Assembly (NCBI GenBank): GCA_003014445.1
Contig: PYGH01000011.1
Location: forward strand, 1-64,000
DNA length: 64,000 nucleotides
Reading direction: 5' to 3'
Origin: Fusobacterium naviforme
Lineage (GTDB): Bacteria > Bacillota > Clostridia > Lachnospirales > Lachnospiraceae
Part shown: piece after piece, positions 49,320-55,946 of the stretch
Layout: every line of letters begins with the position of its first letter
How positions within the stretch are numbered: the first letter of the stretch is position 1
Made by a program: the position numbers and the translations under genes
The notes under the pieces: generated by a model
Databases searched by the model: none
The model's input: only the letters and a program-made list of their open reading frames with translations
What the model was told of the DNA's origin: nothing

Positions 49320-50390
49320 ATGCCGAATTTTGATTTATCAGCTCTTGCCATCAAAGGAGCATGCCCGAATAATGAAGTCCTCTATGATGACAAGGGACTC
49401 CCCTCCGTCATGGTAAGGATTCCGAAGATGACCTACGCCCGGGCCGGTCTTGGCACTGCGGCAACTGTAATGCCGGCATTTATCGTGAACGGGAAAGAGG
49501 TCGATGAAATCTACATTGGCAAGTTCCAGGCCAATGTAGAAGGCGATAGAGCATATTCGCTTCCCGGAATCGACTGCCGCGCAAGCGTCACTCTTGATCA
49601 GGCCATCCAGTACTGCACCAACAAGGGCAAAGGCTGGCATGTTATGACCAATGCCGAGTGGGGAGCATTGCTGCGATGGTGTGCGGTGAGAGGCATTACT
49701 CCTATCGGAAACAATGAATACGGAAAACACAATTCAGAATCAGTCTACACGGGTATTCCGACGACATTCAAGTCTGATGGCCGTACACGACATATCGCAA
49801 ACGGCACCGGACCGGTGACCTATTACCATGACCAAACTCTCGGCGGAATCGCTGATGTTTGCGGAAATGTCTGGGAATGGGCGGGTGGAATCCGCAGTGT
49901 ATATGGTGAACTCCAGATCATGACCGCAAATGCAGCTGCAGACTCAGATAATTCGCAGGCAGCATTTTCCTCGTTATGGAAGGCTATCCGGGCTTCTGAC
50001 GGTGCGCTGATTACGCCGAATGGCTCCGGAACTACATCCGGATCTATCAAGATGGACTTTGTAAGCTCAAAGCTCACCTACAGTACATCCATAACGGATA
50101 CTGCCCGTGGCAACCATTATCATTCAAGCTTCAATACGATTGCCTGCACAACAGCAATCAGTGCCGCTGCAAAGCTCCTTCTGCAGACTCTGGGACTGCT
50201 GTCGTATTCCTCATCTGATTTCAGCTACAATCAGGGTGTATGGTGGAATAACGCCGAAGCGGAGCGCTGTTTTTTCCGCGGGGGTAGCTGCCACCACGCG
50301 GCCCACGGTTTCTCGTCCTTCGTCGGCTACCATCCCCGGTCCCTCTCGGACGTTTCTGTTGGGTTCCGCGTCGCTTATGTAAAACTGTAA
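49320..50390 (+). CDS. DGR target protein, C-type-lectin-like receptor-binding tail protein
   Basis: 356 residues. The N-terminal part is unassigned. The body has an FGE-sulfatase/C-type-lectin-like fold (MTNAEWGALLRWCAVRG, GGIADVCGNVWEWAGGIRS). The last 41 residues contain the variable region, R316-Y353 (RCFFRGG ... GFRVAY), as in DGR-diversified lectins. Its codons match the template repeat at 50942 except mainly at adenines. It should display variable residues for binding host receptors. No FGE catalytic cysteine pair is evident, so it is a binding protein. Confidence 0.9.
   Translation: MPNFDLSALAIKGACPNNEVLYDDKGLPSVMVRIPKMTYARAGLGTAATVMPAFIVNGKEVDEIYIGKFQANVEGDRAYSLPGIDCRASVTLDQAIQYCTNKGKGWHVMTNAEWGALLRWCAVRGITPIGNNEYGKHNSESVYTGIPTTFKSDGRTRHIANGTGPVTYYHDQTLGGIADVCGNVWEWAGGIRSVYGELQIMTANAAADSDNSQAAFSSLWKAIRASDGALITPNGSGTTSGSIKMDFVSSKLTYSTSITDTARGNHYHSSFNTIACTTAISAAAKLLLQTLGLLSYSSSDFSYNQGVWWNNAEAERCFFRGGSCHHAAHGFSSFVGYHPRSLSDVSVGFRVAYVKL
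50265..50378 (+). repeat. DGR variable repeat (VR)
   Basis: 114 bp align without gaps to the template repeat 677 bp downstream. There are 17 differences, 15 of them at template adenines (15 of 22 adenines changed). The two exceptions are template G50963 to A50286 and T51024 to C50347. Fourteen codons differ in meaning. The final 22 bp (GTTGGGTTCCGCGTCGCTTA plus flanks) are identical and should contain the initiation-of-mutagenic-homing element. Confidence 0.95.
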
Positions 50391-50411
50391 ACTGTGATAC
50401 TGTGTACTGGA

Positions 50412-50429
50412 GTCCTGCGGCAGCAGGAC
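50412..50429 (+). other. DGR hairpin 1 downstream of VR
   Basis: GTCCTGC-GGCA-GCAGGAC: a perfect 7-bp stem with 4-nt loop, 22 bp after the target gene's stop codon. Hairpin/cruciform elements just behind VR promote retrohoming in the BPP-1 DGR. Confidence 0.75.
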
Positions 50430-50437
50430 GTTCTTTT

Positions 50438-50455
50438 ACCCGCCGTAAGGCGGGT
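50438..50455 (+). other. DGR hairpin 2 downstream of VR
   Basis: ACCCGCC-GTAA-GGCGGGT: a second perfect 7-bp stem, with a GNRA-type loop, 8 bp after the first. Size and loop match the known DGR cruciform even better than hairpin 1. It could also serve as a terminator, but no long T-run follows. Confidence 0.75.
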
Positions 50456-50567
50456 CGCTGGTTTTATAAAATTGCCATAACGAATTTCGATATTTTGTAA
50501 CAATTCTGCCGTTATTACACCCGAGGAAATAGAATAAAGTTATTCTGGCCAAGTGGAAGGTGGAAAG

Positions 50568-50927
50568 ATGGCAGACAATGAAGAGCTCAAGATCGAACAG
50601 AAGGTTTTGGACATGATGGAATATGCCTATCTGCATGCCCTGTCCCAGTATCCGAAATCTGAAAAGTTTGCTATGGCTGCCGATATCAAACGATGCATGG
50701 ATACTCTTCTGGAAAGATGCATCGAGGCAAAGAAGCATTACTACAAAAAGACCACACTCCAGGACATGGATGTGGAACTGGAGAAGATTCGAAAGTATGT
50801 TGGGTTATCATTCCGCCTGAAATACCTGCCGATGCAGAAATATAAGGTCTGGAGTGAGAAACTTGACGAGATCGGAAAGATGTTGGGCGGCTGGCTGAAG
50901 ACCGTCAACAGTCAACGTAAAACATAG
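50568..50927 (+). CDS. DGR accessory variability determinant (Avd)
   Basis: A 119-residue, basic four-helix-bundle protein (KIEQKVLDMMEYAYLHALSQYPKSEKFAMAADIKRCMDTLLERCIEAKKHYYKK, then LRLKYLPMQKYKVWSEKL-like end). It shows the typical avd pattern and size and sits between target gene and TR. Avd binds the reverse transcriptase and the TR RNA and is needed for cDNA synthesis. The last codon is 14 bp before TR. Confidence 0.9.
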   Translation: MADNEELKIEQKVLDMMEYAYLHALSQYPKSEKFAMAADIKRCMDTLLERCIEAKKHYYKKTTLQDMDVELEKIRKYVGLSFRLKYLPMQKYKVWSEKLDEIGKMLGGWLKTVNSQRKT

Positions 50928-50941
50928 GGATCTGGCTGCTT

Positions 50942-51055
50942 CGCTGTTTTTTCCGCGGGGGTGGCTACAACAACACGACCAACGGTTTCTCGTCCTTCAA
51001 CGGCAACAATCCCCGGTCCAACTTGAACGTTAATGTTGGGTTCCGCGTCGCTTAT
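50942..51055 (+). ncRNA. DGR template repeat (TR) within its RNA
   Basis: 114 bp matching VR, noncoding in this position. The template version reads RCFFRGGGYNNTTNGFSSF in the target's frame and is packed with AAC/AAT and ACN codons. Adenine mutagenesis of these codons samples many amino acids without creating stops. The invariant flanks are CGCTGTTTTTTCCGCGGGGG on the left and GGGTTCCGCGTCGCTTAT on the right. The TR RNA probably extends through the structured spacer to the RT gene. Confidence 0.95.
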
Positions 51056-51233
51056 CCTCGAAGTCAGATGTTGTAAGCTCAGGGGCTTACTTCCAGTACA
51101 GGGGATGATAAGGGGTCAGATTCCTCGCCTGTGATAAGGCGAAAAACAGCAAGCTGAAGGGAAATCCAAGGGCGGCCATGTAAACCGGTGTTCCGATTCG
51201 TTTACGGCACCTGCGAGGCATGGCGGCAAGGTT
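51056..51233 (+). ncRNA. Spacer of the DGR RNA between TR and RT
   Basis: About 178 bp without a gene but with several inverted repeats (GTAAGCTCAGGGGCTTAC at 51074-51091, GCCTGTGATAAGGC near 51128). In studied DGRs, the RNA just after TR folds and primes cDNA synthesis, so this spacer is probably functional RNA. Confidence 0.55.
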
Positions 51234-52349
51234 ATGAATATGGAAAAGCACTCTCATGTATTCGAGCGTTTTGCGACGTTCGAAAATATGTATGACGGGT
51301 ACCTGCTGGCAAGGCGTAATAAGCGCTACAACGCAGGTGTGCTTTCCTATTCCTCTAACCTTGAGGAAAATATTATAGACACAATCAATCGGCTCCAGTG
51401 GAAAACCTATAAACCGGGACAGCTTCATCCGTTTTATGAGTATTTTCCGAAACTTCGGCTCATTCACTCTCTTTCGTTTTATGACCGGGTAGTAAACTGT
51501 GCGGCGTACAAAGTTCTCTGGCCGATTTACATGAAATCGTTTTATGAACACAGCTACGGGTCCATCCCGAACAAAGGAACAATACGAGCCGTGGAAAAGC
51601 TGCAGTCCTGGATGAGGATTGTTGAGAATAAGGGCGGTTGGTATGTTGGAAAGGCTGACATAGCAAAATTCTTTTTCCGGATCCCGATTGAAGTGCAGCT
51701 CTGGGAACTGGGTCGGCCTCTCGATGATCCGGATATGATGTGGTTTCTGGAGACTGCGATCCGCTGCGACGGCAGACCGTTCGGGCTTCCGGTCCACTGT
51801 ACTGACGTAACCACCGCTGAACGGATCGCAGGCATCGGCATGCAGGTTGGTTCACTCATCAGCCAGGTTACTGCAAACGTGGTTCTGACACCTTTGGATC
51901 ATTACATAAAAAGGGAACTCCGTGTGCCGTACTACATCAGATACATGGATGACATGGTGATAATGTGTCCGTCAAAGGAAGAAACCTGGGCAATTCTCCA
52001 CGCCATCAATGACTATCTGCAGATAGAGTTCGGGCTGGAACTCAATGATAAAACTGCTGTTGTGCCGGTTGGAAAGAAAATCGAGTTTGTTGGTCGAAAG
52101 ATTTCGCCGGCCTGCATCGAATTGAGACGAAAAACATCGCTCCAGATGAAGAGTCACCTCAATTACATCATGGAGCACTACGCGACCGGAGAGCTGCCTT
52201 TTGAATACTGTGATAATGTGGTTCAGTCATATAAAGGCCTGTTGAAATACACCAACAGCTCAGCTCTCCAAAAACGGATATTTGATACCTTTTACCTGTC
52301 GCGCCAACCTGAGAATGTTGAGGAATGGCATAGCGACATTATTTACTAA
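51234..52349 (+). CDS. DGR reverse transcriptase
   Basis: 371 residues. The RT palm holds KADIAKFFFRI (metal Asp142), GSLISQVTANVVL at about 206-218 (the DGR-type SQ in motif 4, where other RTs have SP), and RYMDDMVI with YMDD at 237-240. The thumb follows (FVGRKISPACIELRRK, LNYIMEHYATGELPFEYCDNVVQSYKGLLKY). There is no maturase, protease or RNase H domain. It copies TR RNA with adenine-specific errors into cDNA that replaces VR. A terminator ends the cassette. Confidence 0.95.
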   Translation: MNMEKHSHVFERFATFENMYDGYLLARRNKRYNAGVLSYSSNLEENIIDTINRLQWKTYKPGQLHPFYEYFPKLRLIHSLSFYDRVVNCAAYKVLWPIYMKSFYEHSYGSIPNKGTIRAVEKLQSWMRIVENKGGWYVGKADIAKFFFRIPIEVQLWELGRPLDDPDMMWFLETAIRCDGRPFGLPVHCTDVTTAERIAGIGMQVGSLISQVTANVVLTPLDHYIKRELRVPYYIRYMDDMVIMCPSKEETWAILHAINDYLQIEFGLELNDKTAVVPVGKKIEFVGRKISPACIELRRKTSLQMKSHLNYIMEHYATGELPFEYCDNVVQSYKGLLKYTNSSALQKRIFDTFYLSRQPENVEEWHSDIIY

Positions 52350-52375
52350 AGCACCTGAGGCAGGGTGCTTTTTTT
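52350..52375 (+). terminator. Terminator of the DGR cassette
   Basis: AGCACC pairs with GGTGCT around an 8-nt loop, followed by seven T residues, directly after the RT stop codon. Confidence 0.8.
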
Positions 52376-52391
52376 ATGTGGAGGACTTGCC

Positions 52392-52856
52392 ATGACAGAG
52401 ACTCAGATGGTGGAAATTGCTGTAGGAATCGTACTTTTCCTTGGGACATTTATCCGGATTCCGAAACTGGAACTGAATATTTGGGGCATTATCGGGAGCG
52501 AACTGAAAAAGGGAATGCTGAAAGAGATTGATGGCAAGATCGACGCCATCAGTACAAAGGTCAACGCCCTGTCCGCTCAGGTAGAGGCTGTCAATCAGCA
52601 CGTGGTTGCAGTCGAGGAAAAGGAAGAAGAAAATGAAGCGGTAAACTGCCGGACGAGGATCCTGCGCTTTGGTGACGAAATAGCCCATGAGATGGAGCAC
52701 TCAAAAGAACACTTCGACCAAATCCTAAGTGACATCGATGAATATGAAAAATACTGTCATGCACATCCAAACTTCAAGAACAACCGCACAAAGGAGACGA
52801 ACCAGGTTATTCTCAGTGCATATCGTAAACGATTTGAAAAGCACGACTTTGCATAA
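52392..52856 (+). CDS. Membrane-anchored coiled-coil phage protein
   Basis: 154 residues from ATG 52392. It has one N-terminal membrane helix (about 7-27, VEIAVGIVLFLGTFIRIPKLEL), then a coiled coil (KEIDGKIDAISTKVNALSAQVEAVNQHVVAVEEKEEE), and a conserved-looking C-terminal region (RILRFGDEIAHEMEHSKEHFDQILSDIDEYEKYCHAHPNFKNN). This pattern is common near lysis genes of gut phages, possibly a holin partner or antiholin, but the role is not established. Confidence 0.6.
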   Translation: MTETQMVEIAVGIVLFLGTFIRIPKLELNIWGIIGSELKKGMLKEIDGKIDAISTKVNALSAQVEAVNQHVVAVEEKEEENEAVNCRTRILRFGDEIAHEMEHSKEHFDQILSDIDEYEKYCHAHPNFKNNRTKETNQVILSAYRKRFEKHDFA

Positions 52857-52862
52857 CAGATA

Positions 52863-52916
52863 AGCCCCTCGGTTCCAGTACACCTGTGCTGATACCTAAG
52901 GGGCTTCTTTTTGTCT
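52863..52916 (+). terminator. Terminator of the rightward late operon
   Basis: AAGCCCCT pairs with AGGGGCTT at the two ends of a 44-nt element, and CTTTTTG follows. It ends the rightward transcription of the late genes. Confidence 0.65.
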
Positions 52917-52987
52917 CTGTGGGAGGCGGCAGGGCGGTTTCCTCGGGTTTTGGCATTTTCCCCTATGGGGAACCTGTTTGAACAGAA

Positions 52988-53016
52988 AAAGCTCTGGAAA
53001 CGTCTTCCAGAGCCTT
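52988..53016 (-). terminator. Terminator of the leftward amidoligase operon
   Basis: GCTCTGGAA and TTCCAGAGC form a 9-bp stem. On the minus strand it is followed by TTTTTC. It lies 27 bp beyond the last leftward gene. Confidence 0.7.
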
Positions 53017-53042
53017 TCCTGCTTCTTCACTCTTAATCACGC

Positions 53043-53270
53043 TTAATCCTTCTGATCCTGCATGCAAGCCCATTCAGATACAGGCAGCGGCTTCCCCATC
53101 CATGCATCGATCGCCTCATGGGTTCCGCAGGCATCGCATACGTAGATGTCCGCCATCCGGCTCAGGGCATTTGTGTGAATATTTGTCTTCATGGTGGCCA
53201 TCCCGCAGCGTGGGCAGAGGAGATATTCCCCTGCTGTCTGCATCTTCGCGATTTCCTCAATCGATCTCAT
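53043..53270 (-). CDS. Zinc-ribbon protein, last gene of the amidoligase operon
   Basis: 75 residues with LLCPRCGMATM and YVCDACGTHEAIDAWMG, a four-Cys zinc ribbon similar to Lar-like/phage small zinc proteins. It overlaps the gamma-glutamylcyclotransferase gene by 14 bp, so it is in the same operon. It may deliver substrate or be unrelated cargo. Confidence 0.65.
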   Translation of the reverse strand: MRSIEEIAKMQTAGEYLLCPRCGMATMKTNIHTNALSRMADIYVCDACGTHEAIDAWMGKPLPVSEWACMQDQKD

Positions 53271-53721
53271 CTGATACCTCCTTTATTCCACATTCGACAG
53301 CTATGCGGAGCAGTTCCGAGGCGTCCAGCCCGAAATCATCATAGCCCTCGGCAATCGTACTGAGGTAGGATCCGCTTGGACCTGAGATCTTATGGCCATC
53401 AGTCATAATATAGGCCATGCCTTCGATGTATCGCCGCTTCTTCTTGTCATACATCCTCACTGTTTTCTTCACGTACAGGTGCGGATAGCCCTCGTAGACG
53501 TCCAGGTTCTTTTCGTCCTTGGCGGAGATCTCCCAGATCACCACCGGAACGGTAGATCCTTCCTCGGGTTCGATATTGGCCACGCCGCACCGGCCGTTCC
53601 CCCGGAAGATGAGCTTCCATCCTTCGAGGTGGCCGGTTCCAATCGGCCGGGCATCTGGGCACCGCCATTCCATCTGGCGTCTGTTCATGTTACTCCCATA
53701 TGCGATATACATTTTCATCAT
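53257..53721 (-). CDS. Gamma-glutamylcyclotransferase-like (AIG2/GGCT) protein
   Basis: 154 residues. MYIAYGSNMNRRQME is the GGCT signature that binds the gamma-glutamyl group, RPIGTGHLEGWKLIFRG follows, and the catalytic Glu lies in LDVYEGYPHLY (about residue 77). The fold cleaves or rearranges gamma-glutamyl amides with 5-oxoproline release. Next to an amidoligase it may process or undo gamma-glutamyl linkages. This gene pair has been noted in comparative genomics of amidoligases (Amidoligase_2/GGCT). Confidence 0.88.
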   Translation of the reverse strand: MMKMYIAYGSNMNRRQMEWRCPDARPIGTGHLEGWKLIFRGNGRCGVANIEPEEGSTVPVVIWEISAKDEKNLDVYEGYPHLYVKKTVRMYDKKKRRYIEGMAYIMTDGHKISGPSGSYLSTIAEGYDDFGLDASELLRIAVECGIKEVSDEID

Positions 53722-53724
53722 CTC

Positions 53725-53946
53725 TCAGTTCTCCTTTCCGATCCGGCCGAACAGCCCGAATCCATCGAGATATGCTTTTGTTTTGGTGATGTACTTTGAA
53801 GGATCGTCAGAATATCCTGTGATATAATCCGGAAATCCCGAATCCCGGCCGGCATCTGAGCTGTTGCCGGCGCTGTTTTTTGATGCGTGTCCAAACTGGG
53901 AATTCTGCCATAATATGATCTGTGTCATGAAATCAATCTTTGCCAT
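53725..53946 (-). CDS. Small protein between amidoligase and GGCT, possible substrate
   Basis: 73 residues from ATG 53946 (the 90-codon frame begins further upstream without support). It is Ser/Gly/Asp/Asn-rich and appears loosely structured (HASKNSAGNSSDAGRDSGFPDYITGYSDDPSKYI), with a Gly/Phe-rich end (LDGFGLFGRIGKEN). It lies between the two enzymes with a 3-bp gap to GGCT. This makes it a candidate peptide substrate or carrier, by position only. Confidence 0.45.
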   Translation of the reverse strand: MAKIDFMTQIILWQNSQFGHASKNSAGNSSDAGRDSGFPDYITGYSDDPSKYITKTKAYLDGFGLFGRIGKEN

Positions 53947-54031
53947 CTTATACTTTCTGCCCGGATATACCGCCGGGCTCGGTTCCCTACTCTCCAAATA
54001 GTTTGACGAGCTTTGGCGAGTATTTGTTAAG

Positions 54032-54952
54032 TTATGCCGCTGCCTGCTCCGTGAATGCTGCGGTGAGGAACATCCGGCAGGTCTTGTATTCCTTGCTGCG
54101 GAGCTTCAGCCGGTTCTTGAGCATGTTCTTCATGATCGTGAGCTTCTGCTCCCTGGTGTATGTGCTGATGCTCTTGAAGAAGAGGTTGTCGTTCTCGCAG
54201 TTGATTGCCCAGGCGCTCGTGGCCAGACAGAACTGAACGTAAGCCTTAATCTTCCCGGCGTGTGTCGTTCCGTTGAACAGTCTGAATTCCACCGTTCCCT
54301 TGGTGAAGAAAGCGTGGAGATTGATGCCGTGGTACCGGGTGTCATTGTAGTGGCTGTGGTCGATGCTCCCACGGTATCCGCTGTTGGCGGATGAGTACCA
54401 GACCTGCTCCATGGAGCTGCGGTCTTTGTCGGCTTCCTTCATGGCCTTAAGTAGGGTCCTGTCAATCTTCTTGCACCAGCGGTTCGCTCTCTGCCCAATC
54501 TCAAGAGCTTCATAGAATAGATCCTGTCGGCCAACGTAGAAATTTACCAGTCTGGTGAGGGATTCCGGAGTATGGGCAGCTCCGTCCACATGGACGTGGA
54601 TCCCGGTGGAACTGTTGGAGATGGCTCCGGCCGCTCTCAGCTTTCTCACGATTTCCTGCAGATCTTCCATGTCATCGTACTGGAGGATCGGAGTCACGAC
54701 CTCGCAGGAGTATTCGCTGCCAGCACTGGTGAGCTGCCCTCTGACCTTCCTCTGGCACTGGATGGAAGCATCGCTCATGCACTTCCATGTGCGGCCCTTG
54801 CGGTCGGTGGCGCCGTGAGTTCTATAGTAGGTCCCGAGGTAGGTGGCCTGTGTGCCATAGTGCTCGGCGATGACCTGTGCGGCCTTTTCTCTGGTGATGC
54901 CTGTAAGTTCGATCTCTACTCCGTAGTTCTGTGTCTGGATGGTGGTTGCCAT
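54032..54952 (-). CDS. Amidoligase (Amidoligase_2 family)
   Basis: 306 residues. The family is related to glutamate-cysteine ligase/glutamine synthetase and forms amide bonds with ATP. Motifs: YGVEIELTG (Glu residues for metal/ATP), EYSCEVVTPIL, TGIHVHVDG and GTVEFRLFNGT (near 230). Such genes are found in phages and plasmids and are predicted to modify peptides or cell-wall components. Next to it is a GGCT-like protein. The start at 54952 follows GAGGGA. Confidence 0.85.
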   Translation of the reverse strand: MATTIQTQNYGVEIELTGITREKAAQVIAEHYGTQATYLGTYYRTHGATDRKGRTWKCMSDASIQCQRKVRGQLTSAGSEYSCEVVTPILQYDDMEDLQEIVRKLRAAGAISNSSTGIHVHVDGAAHTPESLTRLVNFYVGRQDLFYEALEIGQRANRWCKKIDRTLLKAMKEADKDRSSMEQVWYSSANSGYRGSIDHSHYNDTRYHGINLHAFFTKGTVEFRLFNGTTHAGKIKAYVQFCLATSAWAINCENDNLFFKSISTYTREQKLTIMKNMLKNRLKLRSKEYKTCRMFLTAAFTEQAAA

Positions 54953-55069
54953 TGTAATCCCTCACTTGACTTTCTCTGTCCGATTTGTTAAGGTGGTGGG
55001 GAACAGGTCGGACAGGTTTCCTGCTCCCCCTTGGTCAACTCAAGCCGTTTTCCTTTGGTCGGGGGCGGC

Positions 55070-55216
55070 TTATTTTATTTTCTTACTTCTGACGATCTCA
55101 GCTGCTTCGGTGAACCCGAGAGCTTCGAGGATGTCTGCGATCCTATCAATGTAGGCATTCACCTCGGTGATGTTCATCGGCATCATCTCCGTTTCTCTGT
55201 CCTGTCTTGTTTCCAC
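55070..55216 (-). CDS. Small leading protein of the amidoligase operon, 48 aa
   Basis: A GTG start at 55216 has AGGAGG 10 nt upstream, and the frame passes three later ATGs (55186, 55183, 55177) that could also start it. The C-terminal half is a helix pair (NAYIDRIADILEALGFTEAAEIVRSKK). It lies 117 bp ahead of the amidoligase start on the same transcript. It is the first gene after the promoter. No family is recognised. Confidence 0.5.
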   Translation of the reverse strand: METRQDRETEMMPMNITEVNAYIDRIADILEALGFTEAAEIVRSKKIK

Positions 55217-55239
55217 CTTTGTCTCACCTCCTCTCTATG

Positions 55240-55273
55240 GTTAGAGTATACTACGAAACTCGTTGTATATCAA
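55240..55273 (-). promoter_or_regulatory. Promoter/operator of the amidoligase operon
   Basis: On the minus strand: TTGATA (55273-55268), 17 bp, TATACT (55250-55245). The element GTTAGAGTATANNACGAAA here (from 55240) recurs at 55866 before the leftward regulator gene. The spacer contains ACGAAACTCGT, a short inverted repeat. Both promoters are probably bound by the same regulator. Confidence 0.65.
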
Positions 55274-55327
55274 TACTCTATTCGTAGTTTTCTAAACTAT
55301 TTTCGATATATTTTCTAACGAAAGTGG

Positions 55328-55356
55328 TTGCAGACTACAACGAAAAGTGTTATAGT
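55328..55356 (+). promoter_or_regulatory. Promoter of the rightward XRE gene
   Basis: TTGCAG (55328-55333), 17 bp, TATAGT (55351-55356), with an AACGAAAAG element in the spacer and TAACGAAAG just upstream (55317). The repeated ACGAAA motif matches the other promoters in this region. Confidence 0.6.
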
Positions 55357-55383
55357 AGTATCACCAAGAAACGGAGGTGCGAG

Positions 55384-55590
55384 ATGATAAAATCCAAGAT
55401 CAAAGTCAGACTTGCCGAGAGAGATATGTCGCAGATGGAACTTGCGAAACGGACGGGCGTTAGACAGCCAACAATATCTGCACTATGCCTCAACCAGGCA
55501 AAGCATATACCGATTGATGTCCTCGAGAAGATATGTAAGGAGCTGCAGTGCCAGCCGGGAGATCTGTTTGAATACATCCCGGAGGAATAA
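55384..55590 (+). CDS. Second XRE/Cro-type regulator
   Basis: 68 residues from ATG 55384 (GGAGGT 7 nt upstream). Helix-turn-helix: MIKSKIKVRLAERDMSQMELAKRTGVRQPTISALCLNQ, then VLEKICKELQCQPGDLFEY. It is close to the Cro/Xre type with a short form (YozG-like). It converges with another XRE gene and shares ACGAAA operator elements with it and with the amidoligase promoter. Confidence 0.8.
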   Translation: MIKSKIKVRLAERDMSQMELAKRTGVRQPTISALCLNQAKHIPIDVLEKICKELQCQPGDLFEYIPEE

Positions 55591-55620
55591 AAAGGCCGAG
55601 TGTTTGCACCACCCGGCCAG
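55590..55620. terminator. Hairpin between convergent XRE genes
   Basis: GGCCGAGTG and CACCCGGCC-like halves form an imperfect stem just after the rightward regulator and before the stop of the leftward one. It probably terminates in both directions. A short A-run precedes it. Confidence 0.45.
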
Positions 55621-55628
55621 AAGCTTAA

Positions 55629-55850
55629 CTATTTCTCCTTGGAAGGCTTTTCTGATACCCTGATGATCAAATCAGATAGGTCACAATCCAAGGCCTCGCA
55701 TATCAGATCAAGGTGCTCCAGCGAAACCCTTTCGGCGAGTTCATTATAAAGTTCGCCGATGGTATTCGGCCGGATCCCTGTTTTCCGAGCGAGCTGTGCT
55801 TGCGTCATCCGCCTTTCGCCGAGGCGGGTAGACAGTAAAATCTTAATCAT
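55629..55850 (-). CDS. Third XRE-type regulator, leftward
   Basis: 73 residues from ATG 55850 (AAGGAG 7 nt upstream; ATG 55856 is too close). Helix-turn-helix: LLSTRLGERRMTQAQLARKTGIRPNTIGELYNEL, then LEHLDLICEALDCDLSDLIIRV. Its promoter shares GTTAGAGTATA and ACGAAA with the amidoligase operon, so it probably regulates itself and that operon. The gene is close to the right prophage end. Confidence 0.8.
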   Translation of the reverse strand: MIKILLSTRLGERRMTQAQLARKTGIRPNTIGELYNELAERVSLEHLDLICEALDCDLSDLIIRVSEKPSKEK

Positions 55851-55861
55851 AGCCATGCTCC

Positions 55862-55884
55862 TTTCGTTAGAGTATAACGAAATT
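55862..55884 (-). promoter_or_regulatory. Palindromic operator/promoter of the leftward XRE gene
   Basis: TTTCGTT-AGAGTAT-AACGAAA is a 7-bp-armed palindrome containing the -10 (TATACT on the minus strand). GTTAGAGTATA is identical to the amidoligase promoter. A further ATTCGTTAG lies at 55902. Confidence 0.65.
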
Positions 55885-55940
55885 ATGTAGGGCCATGTCA
55901 GATTCGTTAGGAAATATCAAATACCGTTGCAGAATATCAG

Positions 55941-55946
55941 TTTTCG
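55941..55946 (+). other. Candidate attR core
   Basis: TTTTCG, in the same orientation as the left core, lies just before the U-run of the ssrA terminator. See the attL entry for the supporting argument from the integrase stop codon. Confidence 0.5.

Larger units (their letters stand above)
6584..55946. mobile_element. Integrated prophage, about 49.4 kb, lambda-type head and P2-type tail
   Basis: A complete phage genome lies between two host terminators, with a serine integrase at the left end. Proposed boundaries are the shared core TTTTCG at 6584-6589 and 55941-55946, in the same orientation. All phage-like genes fall between them, and smpB/lipoprotein and ssrA/fab genes lie outside. Lysogeny, replication, packaging, head, lysis and contractile-tail modules and a diversity-generating retroelement all look intact, so the prophage may be functional. 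Confidence 0.85.

Noticed and set aside
49320-50390. Formylglycine-generating sulfatase-modifying enzyme
   Set aside because: The fold motifs (GNVWEWAGG) are shared with C-type-lectin DGR targets. The enzyme's catalytic cysteine arrangement is not visible, and the 3' end is a DGR variable region.
51234-52349. Group II intron or retron reverse transcriptase
   Set aside because: There is no intron RNA, maturase domain or msr/msd. The SQ motif, Avd and a template repeat mark it as DGR.
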